A stretch of 64,000 nt of DNA, taken from assembly GCA_015223225.1 (NCBI GenBank), contig JADFCQ010000005.1, positions 62,001 through 126,000 of the forward strand. The letters run 5' to 3'. Source of the DNA: Acetobacteraceae bacterium H6797. Lineage in GTDB: Bacteria > Pseudomonadota > Alphaproteobacteria > Acetobacterales > Acetobacteraceae. Below, piece by piece: positions 1 through 7,770 of the stretch. The position numbers and the translations under genes were made by a program. The notes under the pieces were generated by a model, which was not told where the DNA came from, ran no database searches, and was given only the letters and a program-made list of their open reading frames with translations. Numbering within the stretch: position 1 is the first letter of the stretch; each line of letters opens with the position of its first letter.

Positions 1-513
1 GTAGTGAAGCAGGCCCAGCGGTATAAGAATGAAGACCAGCCGGTGCAGCCGCTTCCAGCGTGATCCAAGCCGCCTGATCCAGCCGTCCGTGGAGGTTACG
101 CCGAGGACGACGAGGCCCAGCACCACAATAAAGCCGATGGTCAGATAAGTGCGCCGGATGATCTCCAGCGCGACCGTCGCCAGGTTCCATTGCTGGTCGG
201 TTGCGTAAAGACCGAGATGGATCAGCGCATAGGCCACGGCCGCCACGCCGACCATGCGCCGCAGCGGCACGATCCGTGGCGCGTCCAGCAGGTAGCGAAG
301 CGGCGTGATGAGCAGGCTCAGGATGAAGAAGCGCAGCGCCCAGTCGCCTGTCGCGTCGATCACCTCGTCCAGGGGACGGCCGATCAGGTCGCCATGCCAC
401 CACCACCAGGCATAGAGCAGTCCCGGCAAGAGAATGAGACTGAAGGCCATGGCCTTCAGCGGCACGGTGCGTCCCTGGCGATCGGTCCAGGGGAGGAGGG
501 TGGCAAGCTGCAT
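1..513 (-). CDS. msrQ: MsrQ heme-binding membrane subunit of methionine sulfoxide reductase (3' end cut by window edge)
   Basis: 171 codons are visible and the C-terminus lies beyond the left edge. The protein is a polytopic membrane protein with the conserved TPLR turn after a first helix pair, a histidine in the HLGLY segment, an RRTYLTIGF segment, and a KRLHRL motif followed by a helix ending LLHY at the window edge. In the family, MsrQ carries heme b and passes electrons from the respiratory chain to periplasmic MsrP, which repairs oxidised methionine. An in-frame GTG at 537 has a better ribosome-binding site (AAGGCGAG) than the ATG at 513 and would add eight residues. MsrP is normally encoded just upstream, but here the upstream gene on the same strand is a glutathione S-transferase. 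Confidence 0.88.
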   Translation of the reverse strand, partial: MQLATLLPWTDRQGRTVPLKAMAFSLILLPGLLYAWWWWHGDLIGRPLDEVIDATGDWALRFFILSLLITPLRYLLDAPRIVPLRRMVGVAAVAYALIHLGLYATDQQWNLATVALEIIRRTYLTIGFIVVLGLVVLGVTSTDGWIRRLGSRWKRLHRLVFILIPLGLLHY

Positions 514-560
514 TGGAAAGAGTATGGGCCCTTCCACCTCGCCTTACAGCGTCGCTGACG

Positions 561-1229
561 TCAGAATTCGACGTCTACCTCGACATCGAGTTCCGCAATG
601 GCTTCCGGCTCGCGCTTGGCCGCCTCCACCCATTCCTTCATCGGTGCCCAGCTCATGATTTGGCGGGCATAGGCGGCGCTGAGCGGCTCCATCGGCACGG
701 AATAGGTCAGGAAGCGCGTCACCACGGGGGCATACATGGCGTCTGCGATGCTAGCCTGCTCGCCGAAAAGCCAGGGGCCCTTCCAGCGACTCAAACAGCC
801 TGTCCAGATTTCGTTGATCCGCTCGATATCCGCCCGGACGGCCGACCAAATGGGCGCCCGCACCCCCTGGGCCTTCAGGTTCATGGGGAGGGAGCTGCGC
901 AGGGCCGCGAAGCCGGAATGCATTTCGCCCGCGATGGACCGGCAGCGTGCGCGTGCAGTGCGCTCCTCGGGCAGCATCCCGGCCTTGGGAAAGGCCTCAT
1001 TCAGATACTCGGCGATGGCGATGCTGTCCCATACCTCGACGCCATCATGAACCAGGCAGGGCAAGCGGATGGAGGAGGTGCGGTTGAGCAGCTCGTCCCG
1101 CGTCTTCGGGTCGTTCGGATCGGCGGCCTCGACCTCGACCTCGAGTCCGGCCAGCCGGCAGAGCAGCCAGCCCCGCAAAGACCACGAGGAATAGTTACGG
1201 CTACTGATTAGCAATCGGCCTTGCGGCAT
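561..1229 (-). CDS. glutathione S-transferase family protein
   Basis: This is a 222-residue protein with an N-terminal thioredoxin-like domain and an all-helical C-terminal domain. Family signs are the N-terminal strand followed by SRNYSSWSLRGW, the cis-proline region RLPCLVHDG and the glutathione-site segment DSIAIAEYL, then an alpha-helical domain ending in an odd acidic tail (ELDVEVDVEF). The ATG at 1229 is preferred over the longer ATG at 1307 because it has an AAAGG-rich ribosome-binding site and places the first strand right at the start. It lies upstream of msrQ on the same strand with a short gap. The substrate is unknown; a role in detoxification or stress is only the general expectation for the family. 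Confidence 0.85.
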   Translation of the reverse strand: MPQGRLLISSRNYSSWSLRGWLLCRLAGLEVEVEAADPNDPKTRDELLNRTSSIRLPCLVHDGVEVWDSIAIAEYLNEAFPKAGMLPEERTARARCRSIAGEMHSGFAALRSSLPMNLKAQGVRAPIWSAVRADIERINEIWTGCLSRWKGPWLFGEQASIADAMYAPVVTRFLTYSVPMEPLSAAYARQIMSWAPMKEWVEAAKREPEAIAELDVEVDVEF

Positions 1230-1413
1230 CCTTTTGCCCTTTCGCTCGGCCACGTCCTGCGGCGCGGGCGCTGAAAGCGCCTGTTCAAACGATCGGGAGC
1301 ATGGCACCCATGTTGCCGGATGCGTCGCTCCGTGCGAGGTCCTACATAGTCTCAGAACGATAACCGAAGCGCGAGGTTGACGGAATGAGGCAGTGCAAGG
1401 AATGAATGGAACG

Positions 1414-2652
1414 ATGTTCTATTCCCTTTACCAGGCTCAGTCCGATTTGCTCGCCCCTTGGCGCCAATTGGCCAGGGGTGCCAGCACTGCCTTGAGCCCC
1501 TGGGCGGCGATTGCCAGCGGCACGGGAATGGACGCTCTTGCCCAGCCATTGCGCTATGCGAGCGCTGCCTGCGAGCTCTTTGCGCATACGACCACGACAC
1601 ATAAGCGCCCAGATTACGGGATTACCGAGGTCCAGTCAGGGAATGTCATCGTTCCCGTGACGGAGGAGGTGGCCCTTGCCACGCCCTTCGGGTCGCTGCT
1701 GCATTTCAGGAAGGACGGCGCCAATCACGGCCCGCCGGTTCTGATCGTCGCGCCGATGTCCGGCCACTTCGCCACGCTCCTGCGCGCGACGGTCCGGACC
1801 ATGCTGCGCGACCATGACGTTTATATCACCGATTGGGTCAATGCCCGGGACGTCCCGCTTTCGGCCGGTAAGTTCGACCTCGACGATTTTACGGGGACGA
1901 TTATCTCCTTCCTCCGTCATCTCGGCAAAGGCAGCCACGTCGTTGCCGTTTGCCAGCCGACCCCTTCGGTGATGGCGGCGGTGTCGGTAATGGCCGAGGC
2001 TGGGGACAAGGCCGTGCCGAACAGCATGACGCTGATGGCCGGCCCCATCGACACGCGCATCAATCCCACCAAGGTCAATGACTTGGCCAAGGCCCATGAC
2101 ATGGCCTGGTTCGAGAACAACCTCATCGACACCGTCCCCTGGCGCTTCGCCGGAGCGGGGCGGCGGGTCTATCCCGGCGTGACGCAGCTGACCGCCTTCA
2201 TGTCCATGAATATCGAGCGGCATCTGCAGGCGCATATCCGGCAGTTCCGGAACTTGGTCTCGGCCGACGTCGTGGCGAGCGACGCGCATCGTCGCTTCTA
2301 CGACGAGTATCTGGCGGTGATGGACCTGCCGGCGGAGTTCTACCTCCAGACCATCCAGACCATCTTCCAGGACCACGCCCTGCCGCTCGGCAAGCTCACC
2401 TACCAGGGCCGCAAGGTGAACCCCTCGGCCATCCGGCGCACGGCGCTGCTGACGGTCGAGGGCGAGAAGGACGATATCTGCGCCATCGGCCAGACCATGG
2501 CGGCGCTCGATATCTGCGACCGTGTGCCGCTCACCATGAAGAACCATCACCTACAGACCGGCGTCGGCCATTATGGCGTCTTCAGCGGGCGCCGCTGGGA
2601 CAACGAGGTCTATCCGCGCGTCCGTGAGGTCATCCAGACCAACGCGCTTTGA
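1414..2652 (+). CDS. phaZ: intracellular poly(3-hydroxybutyrate) depolymerase PhaZ
   Basis: The 412-residue protein matches the intracellular PHB depolymerase family, typified by Cupriavidus PhaZ1, along its whole length. The N-terminus MFYSLYQAQSDLLAPW is family-like, and the nucleophile is the cysteine in VAVCQPTPS near residue 180. Other shared segments are APMSGHFATLLR, MAGPIDTRINPT, HRRFYDEYLAVMDL, and the C-terminal LLTVEGEKDDI and GVGHYGVFSGRRW, which supply the remaining active-site acid and histidine. It hydrolyses stored PHB granules inside the cell. In-frame starts also exist at GTG 1393 and ATG 1402; 1414 was chosen to match the family N-terminus. The PHA synthase phaC lies 37 kb away in this window. 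Confidence 0.93.
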   Translation: MFYSLYQAQSDLLAPWRQLARGASTALSPWAAIASGTGMDALAQPLRYASAACELFAHTTTTHKRPDYGITEVQSGNVIVPVTEEVALATPFGSLLHFRKDGANHGPPVLIVAPMSGHFATLLRATVRTMLRDHDVYITDWVNARDVPLSAGKFDLDDFTGTIISFLRHLGKGSHVVAVCQPTPSVMAAVSVMAEAGDKAVPNSMTLMAGPIDTRINPTKVNDLAKAHDMAWFENNLIDTVPWRFAGAGRRVYPGVTQLTAFMSMNIERHLQAHIRQFRNLVSADVVASDAHRRFYDEYLAVMDLPAEFYLQTIQTIFQDHALPLGKLTYQGRKVNPSAIRRTALLTVEGEKDDICAIGQTMAALDICDRVPLTMKNHHLQTGVGHYGVFSGRRWDNEVYPRVREVIQTNAL

Positions 2653-2655
2653 CGC

Positions 2656-3969
2656 TCAGACGGCGACCCGCCCGAAAATCGCAGTGAGTAGGGCGAAAAG
2701 CGCCCCTCCGACGAGGAAGCCGACCAGCGTGCCATTGATGCGGACATATTGAAGATCCCGCCCCACCCGGAGTTCGAGCTTCTCGACGAGGGTGGCAGTA
2801 TCCCAGTTGCCGACCACGCTGGCGATGAAGTCGGAAAGCCGGGCTTGCGCCGCCGGGAGCAGGGCCAGCAGCGTGCTGTCTACCGTGCCTTCCAGCCGCG
2901 CCCGGGCCACAGGGTCCTCGCCCAGCAGTTTTCCAGCATTGGTGAACAGACCCTCGACGAGGGAAACCGCGCGTCCATCGGGCCGCCCTGCATCCTCCGC
3001 CAGCGCCTTCTTCATGCGGCCCCAGGCATCGCCGAGCCAGTCGGAGACGGAGGGATGCGCGAGCGCCTGGCGCAGGGCGGCGCTGATGGCCTCGGCGCGC
3101 TCCGGATCGTTCTCCAGCTTCTCGATCTCGTTCGCGAGCCAGGTATCGAAAGCCTGCCGCAGCGACGAATCACCCGGCTCCACTTTCTCCAATTCGGCAT
3201 TGATCGAGCCGAGGATGCGGCGCGCGACGGCCGCACCAGCCAGCCAGCCGACCAGAGCGCCGCCTTCGGCGCGAACGCGGGCGGCAATGGCGGCCTTGAG
3301 GTCCTCCTCCTTCGCAGCCATCAGCGCCTTGATCTGGCCGAGGGCGAGGCCGAAGACCTCCTGATGCCGGCCCCCGGCAATCATGGCCCGAAGCACCCGG
3401 GCCAAGAGGCGGGCTGCCGCCGGCCCGCTCACCATCCGCGGGAGCAGGCGGGCAAGAAGACGGCGGGCGCGGCCATCCTCGATGCTCATGATCGCCTTGG
3501 GCAGCATGCCGGCGATCGCGACCGCCGCCGGCCGGGACGTTTCCGGGTCGGAGAGGAAGCGCTGCAACACGCCGGCTAGATCGAAACGCCCGAGGATGCG
3601 CCGTGTCTCCGCCTCGGTGAACACGTTCTGAGCGACGAAACGCCCCAGGCCTCGCCCGAGCCGCTCCTTCTGGCGCGGCAGGATCGCGGTATGGGGGATG
3701 GGCAAGCCGAGCGGATGGCGGAAAAGCGCGGTCACCGCGAACCAGTCAGCGATACCGCCAACCAGCCCGGCCTTGGCGCTGGCCTGGAGCAGGTCGGTCC
3801 AATAACCGGGCGGCAATTGATAGGCGCCGAGCGTCAGGCCACCCATGCCGACAAGCAGGCCGGTTGCCCATCGGCGATGACGGCGAAGGCTCCTGCGGGC
3901 TTCGGCATCCGTGTCGCCTTGGGCCGCTGGGGAGACGGGCGAGGGAAGGGGCGCGTGGCTGTCCTGCAT
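2656..3969 (-). CDS. DUF445 family membrane protein
   Basis: The 437-residue protein has the DUF445 (YjiN-type) layout. A basic N-terminus is followed by a membrane segment (LLVGMGGLTLGAYQL), then the conserved stretch GLVGGIADWFAVTALFRHPL and IPHTAILPRQKERLGRGLG, a long helical soluble region, and a C-terminal membrane segment with LQYVRINGTLVGFLVGG. The function of the family is not established; membrane anchoring at both ends is visible in the sequence. It converges with phaZ, with only three bases between the stop codons, and no terminator hairpin was seen between them. Confidence 0.88.
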   Translation of the reverse strand: MQDSHAPLPSPVSPAAQGDTDAEARRSLRRHRRWATGLLVGMGGLTLGAYQLPPGYWTDLLQASAKAGLVGGIADWFAVTALFRHPLGLPIPHTAILPRQKERLGRGLGRFVAQNVFTEAETRRILGRFDLAGVLQRFLSDPETSRPAAVAIAGMLPKAIMSIEDGRARRLLARLLPRMVSGPAAARLLARVLRAMIAGGRHQEVFGLALGQIKALMAAKEEDLKAAIAARVRAEGGALVGWLAGAAVARRILGSINAELEKVEPGDSSLRQAFDTWLANEIEKLENDPERAEAISAALRQALAHPSVSDWLGDAWGRMKKALAEDAGRPDGRAVSLVEGLFTNAGKLLGEDPVARARLEGTVDSTLLALLPAAQARLSDFIASVVGNWDTATLVEKLELRVGRDLQYVRINGTLVGFLVGGALFALLTAIFGRVAV

Positions 3970-4019
3970 TGGCTGCGAGGGTAGCCCGACAAGCGGCGCT
4001 TGCCCAGAACGGCAGGGAT

Positions 4020-4042
4020 GATATGTTATAACGCTATGGTCC
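4020..4042 (+). promoter_or_regulatory. possible Zur operator (half-site) upstream of the zinc transporter
   Basis: The stretch GATATGTTATAA at 4020-4031 closely resembles the left half of the enterobacterial Zur box, and it contains the perfect 8-bp palindrome GTTATAAC at 4025-4032. The right half of the expected operator is poorly kept. The site covers the ATG of the small ORF at 4036 and lies just ahead of the ABC transporter genes. Zur repression of zinc uptake is known for this class of transporter; that this is a functional site is an inference. Confidence 0.4.
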
Positions 4043-4155
4043 CTTTGCCCTCGAACCCCCTGTCCCTTTCCGCCGGCGTGGCATCGCGCCTCGTCTTGGT
4101 GGCGGCGGTTCTTGCGGTGCTTTGGGCAGCGGTGGCCTGGGCGATGAGCGCCTGA
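4036..4155 (+). CDS. small hypothetical single-pass membrane protein (39 aa)
   Basis: A 39-codon ORF begins at ATG 4036 and ends two bases before the ATG of the zinc transporter ATPase. The product has a short polar N-terminus and one hydrophobic helix (SRLVLVAAVLAVLWAAVAW), so it would be a tiny membrane protein. No strong ribosome-binding site is visible, and the candidate Zur site overlaps its start. It may be a genuine small accessory peptide of the transporter, a leader ORF, or chance coding potential in GC-rich DNA. Confidence 0.4.
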   Translation: MVPLPSNPLSLSAGVASRLVLVAAVLAVLWAAVAWAMSA

Positions 4156-4157
4156 GA

Positions 4158-4895
4158 ATGAGCGAGCCCTTGATCCGCCTCAGCAACCTGACGCTGACAC
4201 ATGAGCGCCGCCCGGCTGTCCATCATGTCTCGGGCCATTTCGTGCCGGGCAGCCTGACGGCCATCGTCGGCCCCAACGGCGCCGGCAAGACCACCCTGCT
4301 CCGGGCCGTCGCCGGGCTACATCCGATCGGCGAGGGCAGGCTCGAGGCACCGCCGGCCGATCGCATCGCGCTCCTGGCCCAGCAATCGACACTCGACAGG
4401 AGCTTTCCCATCCCCTGCCTCGATGTGGTCCTGATGGGCCACTGGTCGAGGGTAGGTGCCTTCCGCGCCGTGTCACGCCAGATGCGCCAGCAGGCGCGCG
4501 AAGCCCTGGCGGCTGTCGGGCTCGAAGGCTTCGAGGCGAGCCCCATCGGCAGCCTCTCCGCCGGCCAGTTCCAGCGCGTGCTCTTTGCCCGGCTGCTGGT
4601 CCAGGATGCCCAAATCATCCTGCTTGACGAGCCTTTCAATGCCGTCGATGCCCGTACAGCCGCCGATCTCCTGCGCCTCATCCGCCAATGGCACGGCGAG
4701 GGGCGCACGGTGATCGCGGTGCTGCATGATCTCGAGCTGGTGCGACGTGAATTCCCGCATTGCCTGATGCTCGCGCGGGAAGCCATCGCCTGGGGCGAAA
4801 CCGAGGCTGTGCTGACCTCGGCCAATCGCCTCCGCGCCCGCATGACGGCCGAGGGCTGGGACGAGATAAGCGCCACATGCGAACTGGCGGCCTGA
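4158..4895 (+). CDS. zinc/manganese ABC transporter, ATP-binding protein (ZnuC/AztA-like)
   Basis: This is a 245-residue ABC ATPase. The Walker A motif GPNGAGKT lies at residues 38-45, the Q-loop segment at LLAQQSTLDRSF, the signature LSAGQFQRVLFARLL from residue 133, Walker B with the catalytic Glu (IILLDEP) at 153-159, and the H-loop in VLHDLELV. The QFQR signature and the C-terminal segment AREAIAWGETEAVLT are typical of zinc-type ATPases of the AztA/ZnuC group. ATG 4158 is used rather than a TTG at 4122, because the extra residues are unlike the family. The permease follows after ten bases. No substrate-binding protein gene is adjacent, so the metal cannot be proved; zinc is favoured. Confidence 0.88.
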   Translation: MSEPLIRLSNLTLTHERRPAVHHVSGHFVPGSLTAIVGPNGAGKTTLLRAVAGLHPIGEGRLEAPPADRIALLAQQSTLDRSFPIPCLDVVLMGHWSRVGAFRAVSRQMRQQAREALAAVGLEGFEASPIGSLSAGQFQRVLFARLLVQDAQIILLDEPFNAVDARTAADLLRLIRQWHGEGRTVIAVLHDLELVRREFPHCLMLAREAIAWGETEAVLTSANRLRARMTAEGWDEISATCELAA

Positions 4896-4905
4896 TTTCC
4901 AGCCG

Positions 4906-5775
4906 ATGTTGTACGACCTGCTGTTCGATCCCTTTATCGAGTTCGGCTTTCTACGGCGCGCCCTGGTCGGTTGCCTGGCTTTGTCCTTTGCCGCGCCGCC
5001 GCTCGGTGTCTTCCTCATGCTGCGGCGGATGAGCCTGACGGCCGACGTGCTGGCGCACGGCATCCTGCCCGGTATTGCGGCGGGCTTCCTCTTCGCAGGG
5101 CTTTCCGTCACAGCCATGTCCTTGGGTGGCTTGGTCGCGGGCCTGGCTGTCGCACTGGGCGCGGGCGCGCTGTCACGCGCCACGGGTGGGAGAGAGGACG
5201 CTTCCCTCGCGGCCCTCTATCTCGTTTCCCTTGCCCTCGGCGTCACCTTGATCTCCACCCGTGCTGGGTCGGTCGAACTGACCCGGCTGCTTTTCGGCTC
5301 TGTCCTTGGGGTGGATGACACGGCGCTTTGGATGATGGCGGGAACGGCGACGCTTACCATGCTGGTTTTGGCCTTCGCATGGCGGCCCCTGGTGCTGGAA
5401 TGCTTCGACCCAGGCTTTGCCGCTGCCACGGGGGCCAAGGGCGGCATCTGGCATATGGCTTTCCTGGCGCTGGTCGTGCTAGCCGTCCTGGCGGCGTCGC
5501 AGGCACTGGGCACGCTCATGGCGGTTGGGTTGATGATGCTGCCGGCGGTCGGGGCCCGGCATTGGTCGCGCCATGTCGGCGGGTTGGTCTATGCCTCGGT
5601 GGCCATCGCGTTGATCTCGACGATTAGTGGTCTCCTGGCCTCTTTCCACCTCGACTGGCCGACTGGGCCGGCCATCGTGCTCATGGCCGGATTCTGCTGG
5701 GTGGTTTCCGTCGTGCTCGGCCCGGTCGAGGGGCTGGTCAGCCGATATTGGCACCGCCCACATCTTGCGGGCTGA
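4906..5775 (+). CDS. zinc/manganese ABC transporter, permease (ZnuB/AztB-like)
   Basis: The 289-residue protein is a multi-pass membrane protein of the ABC-3 family. Family features are the early segment PPLGVFLMLRRMSLTADVLAHGILPG, a long run of hydrophobic helices, and the coupling-loop and late-helix segment SQALGTLMAVGLMMLPAV. It forms the inner-membrane channel driven by the ATPase encoded immediately upstream; ten bases separate the genes, so they are very probably one operon. The periplasmic binding protein that normally delivers the metal is not encoded here and must be elsewhere if the system is complete. It converges with a small minus-strand ORF. Confidence 0.9.
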   Translation: MLYDLLFDPFIEFGFLRRALVGCLALSFAAPPLGVFLMLRRMSLTADVLAHGILPGIAAGFLFAGLSVTAMSLGGLVAGLAVALGAGALSRATGGREDASLAALYLVSLALGVTLISTRAGSVELTRLLFGSVLGVDDTALWMMAGTATLTMLVLAFAWRPLVLECFDPGFAAATGAKGGIWHMAFLALVVLAVLAASQALGTLMAVGLMMLPAVGARHWSRHVGGLVYASVAIALISTISGLLASFHLDWPTGPAIVLMAGFCWVVSVVLGPVEGLVSRYWHRPHLAG

Positions 5776-5778
5776 CGC

Positions 5779-6024
5779 CTAGAAGCGAAGCCCGACGACG
5801 ACCATCACCGCGAACATGAAGAGAATCGGCAGCGCGATGCTGACGATCCGGTAGAGCACCGTGCTCCAGTGGCGTGCGGGCTCCGGATGGTTCGGGTCGC
5901 ACTTCACGTCGATGGCCACCGCATAGGGCGCGCCATCCTCGCTCGCTGGGCGTCGCCGCCAGCGAGGCATTCCCATCGGAAATGGCTTCACCGCCATCAC
6001 GGGCCTCACGTTCAGGACGGCCAC
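5779..6024 (-). CDS. hypothetical small membrane protein
   Basis: An 81-codon ORF starts at GTG 6024, 25 bases after the pdxJ stop codon on the same strand, so it would be the last gene of the pdxA-pdxJ operon. The N-terminal half is basic and proline-rich. A DVKCDPNHPEPARHW segment follows, then one strongly hydrophobic helix (IVSIALPILFMFAVMVVVG) at the very C-terminus, as in tail-anchored proteins. No family was recognised. It could start at the internal ATG at 5997. Its length, single clean membrane helix and tight spacing support a real gene, but no functional claim is possible. Confidence 0.5.
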   Translation of the reverse strand: MAVLNVRPVMAVKPFPMGMPRWRRRPASEDGAPYAVAIDVKCDPNHPEPARHWSTVLYRIVSIALPILFMFAVMVVVGLRF

Positions 6025-6049
6025 ATTATAGGCGCGGCCGTCGCTCCCG

Positions 6050-6790
6050 TCAGTGGCCTCTGGCGTTGTTGATCAGGCCCTTCATGCGCCGCACGACCGT
6101 CGGCAGCCCCTCGAAGACCGATGCGCTGATCAAAAAATGCCCGATCGAGGCTTCGACCACTTCAGGGATGGCGGCCACCGGCGGGAGTGTTTCGAAGCTC
6201 AGCCCATGCCCGGCATGCACTTTTAGCCCGCACCCGGCGGCGGCCTTGGCGCCGGCGACGAGCCGGGCAAGCTGCGCTTCGCGCTGATCCAACGGGCCCT
6301 CGGCATAGGTGCCGGTATGCAGCTCGATGGCATGGGCACCGATGGCGGCGGCGGCCTCGATCTGCCGCGCATCGGCCTCGATGAAAATGGAGACCTCGAC
6401 GCCGGCATCGGCAAGCTTCGCGACGGCGGCCTTCAGGTCCGCTCCGGCCTTCAGCACATCGAGGCCGCCCTCGGTCGTCAGCTCCTGGCGCTTCTCGGGC
6501 ACGAGGCAGCAGGCGGGCGGCTTCAGCTCGCAGGCGATGGCGACCATCTCATCCGTCGCCGCCATCTCGAAGTTCAGCCGCGTCTCGACCTCACGCGCGA
6601 TGCGCCGGACGTCTTCATCGCGGATGTGGCGCCGGTCTTCACGCAGATGCACCGTCACGCCATCGGCGCCCGCCTGCATCACCAGCCGTGCCGCATCGAC
6701 CGGGCTCGGAAAATGGCCGCCACGGGCATTCCGCAGGGTCGCGACGTGATCCACGTTCACGGAGAGGCGCATGGGAGGGAGCAGGGTCAT
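6050..6790 (-). CDS. pdxJ: pyridoxine 5'-phosphate synthase
   Basis: The 246-residue protein is a TIM-barrel PdxJ, which condenses 3-amino-2-oxopropyl phosphate with 1-deoxyxylulose 5-phosphate to form pyridoxine 5'-phosphate in the DXP-dependent vitamin B6 pathway. Diagnostic segments are LSVNVDHVATLRNARGG at the N-terminus, GADGVTVHLREDRRHI, the CCLVPEKRQELTTEGGLD active-site region, EVSIFIEAD, AIELHTG and VHAGHGLS. Its ATG overlaps the stop codon of pdxA (ATGA), so the two are translationally coupled. PdxA supplies the precursor of the PdxJ substrate, so the order in the operon follows the pathway. Confidence 0.96.
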   Translation of the reverse strand: MTLLPPMRLSVNVDHVATLRNARGGHFPSPVDAARLVMQAGADGVTVHLREDRRHIRDEDVRRIAREVETRLNFEMAATDEMVAIACELKPPACCLVPEKRQELTTEGGLDVLKAGADLKAAVAKLADAGVEVSIFIEADARQIEAAAAIGAHAIELHTGTYAEGPLDQREAQLARLVAGAKAAAGCGLKVHAGHGLSFETLPPVAAIPEVVEASIGHFLISASVFEGLPTVVRRMKGLINNARGH

Positions 6791-7770
6791 GCCTGGCGAT
6801 TCCTGGCGAGAGTGGCGGCTTCGCGAATGGCCGCGATCAGCGAGCCTGCATCGGCGATGCCCTTGCCCGCGATGTCAAGGGCGGTGCCGTGGTCCGGGCT
6901 GGTGCGAATGATGGAAAGGCCGAGGGTGATATTAACCCCGCCATCCATGTCGAGCGTCTTTACCGGGATGAGGGCCTGGTCATGCGTCATGGCCAGGGCG
7001 GCGTCATAGCTCGCGCGGGCTCGGCCGGTGAACATGGTGTCAGCAGGCCAAGGGCCGCTGACGGCAATCCCCATCCCGCGCAGACGCTCGATGGCGGGGA
7101 TGATGATGTCGCGCTCCTCGCTGCCCATGGTGCCGGCCTCGCCCGCGTGGGGGTTGAGGCCGGACAGGGCGAGCCGCGGCTTCTCGATGCCGAAATCCTC
7201 TCGCAGAGCACGGGCTGTGGTGGCGGCCGTCTCGACGATGAGTTCTTCGGTGAGTCGATCGACGGCTTTGCGCAGCGACAGATGGATGGTGACCGGCACG
7301 CTACGCAAGGTGGGATAGATGTCCGGGCAGGTCAGCATCATCACCGGCGGCACGCCGCGGCCGGCGAGCTCGCCCAGGAACTCCGTATGGCCCGGATGGG
7401 TGAAGCCGGCGGCCGTCAGCACCGACTTCTGAATCGGGTTGGTGATCACACCGCCCGCGCGCCCAGCTTTGCAGAAGCCGACGGCCTCCTCGATCGAGGA
7501 GATGACCGCGCCGGCATTCTCCACATTCGGTTTTCCGGGGGTGACGGGGGCGGGAAGGGTCCGATGCAATACCGGCAGGCCATCGCGGAAGGCGCCGGCC
7601 GCCTGTTCCGGTGCCTCGATCCGGATCACGGGAACCTGGGTCAGCCGCCGGACGTCGTCGAGCAGGGCGAAAACAGGCCCTTCTTCGCGCAGCGCGCGCC
7701 AAGCCTTCTGGGTGATTTCCGCGCCAATGCCCGCGGGCTCGCCCATGGTGACGAGAAGAGGCAGGCTCAT
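6787..7770 (-). CDS. pdxA: 4-hydroxythreonine-4-phosphate dehydrogenase
   Basis: The 327-residue protein is PdxA, which oxidises and decarboxylates 4-phosphohydroxy-L-threonine to the PdxJ substrate. Family hallmarks are the N-terminus PLLVTMGEPAGIGAEI, the metal-binding histidine segment GFTHPGHTEFL, VMMLTCPDIYPTLRSVPVTIHLSL, ALSGLNPHAGEAGTMG, and the late GPWPADTMF and HDQALIPVKTL segments. The gene is coupled on both sides: its start overlaps the stop of the class V PLP enzyme, and its stop overlaps the pdxJ start, both as ATGA. This places cofactor synthesis in one transcript with a cofactor-dependent enzyme. Confidence 0.96.
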   Translation of the reverse strand: MSLPLLVTMGEPAGIGAEITQKAWRALREEGPVFALLDDVRRLTQVPVIRIEAPEQAAGAFRDGLPVLHRTLPAPVTPGKPNVENAGAVISSIEEAVGFCKAGRAGGVITNPIQKSVLTAAGFTHPGHTEFLGELAGRGVPPVMMLTCPDIYPTLRSVPVTIHLSLRKAVDRLTEELIVETAATTARALREDFGIEKPRLALSGLNPHAGEAGTMGSEERDIIIPAIERLRGMGIAVSGPWPADTMFTGRARASYDAALAMTHDQALIPVKTLDMDGGVNITLGLSIIRTSPDHGTALDIAGKGIADAGSLIAAIREAATLARNRQA

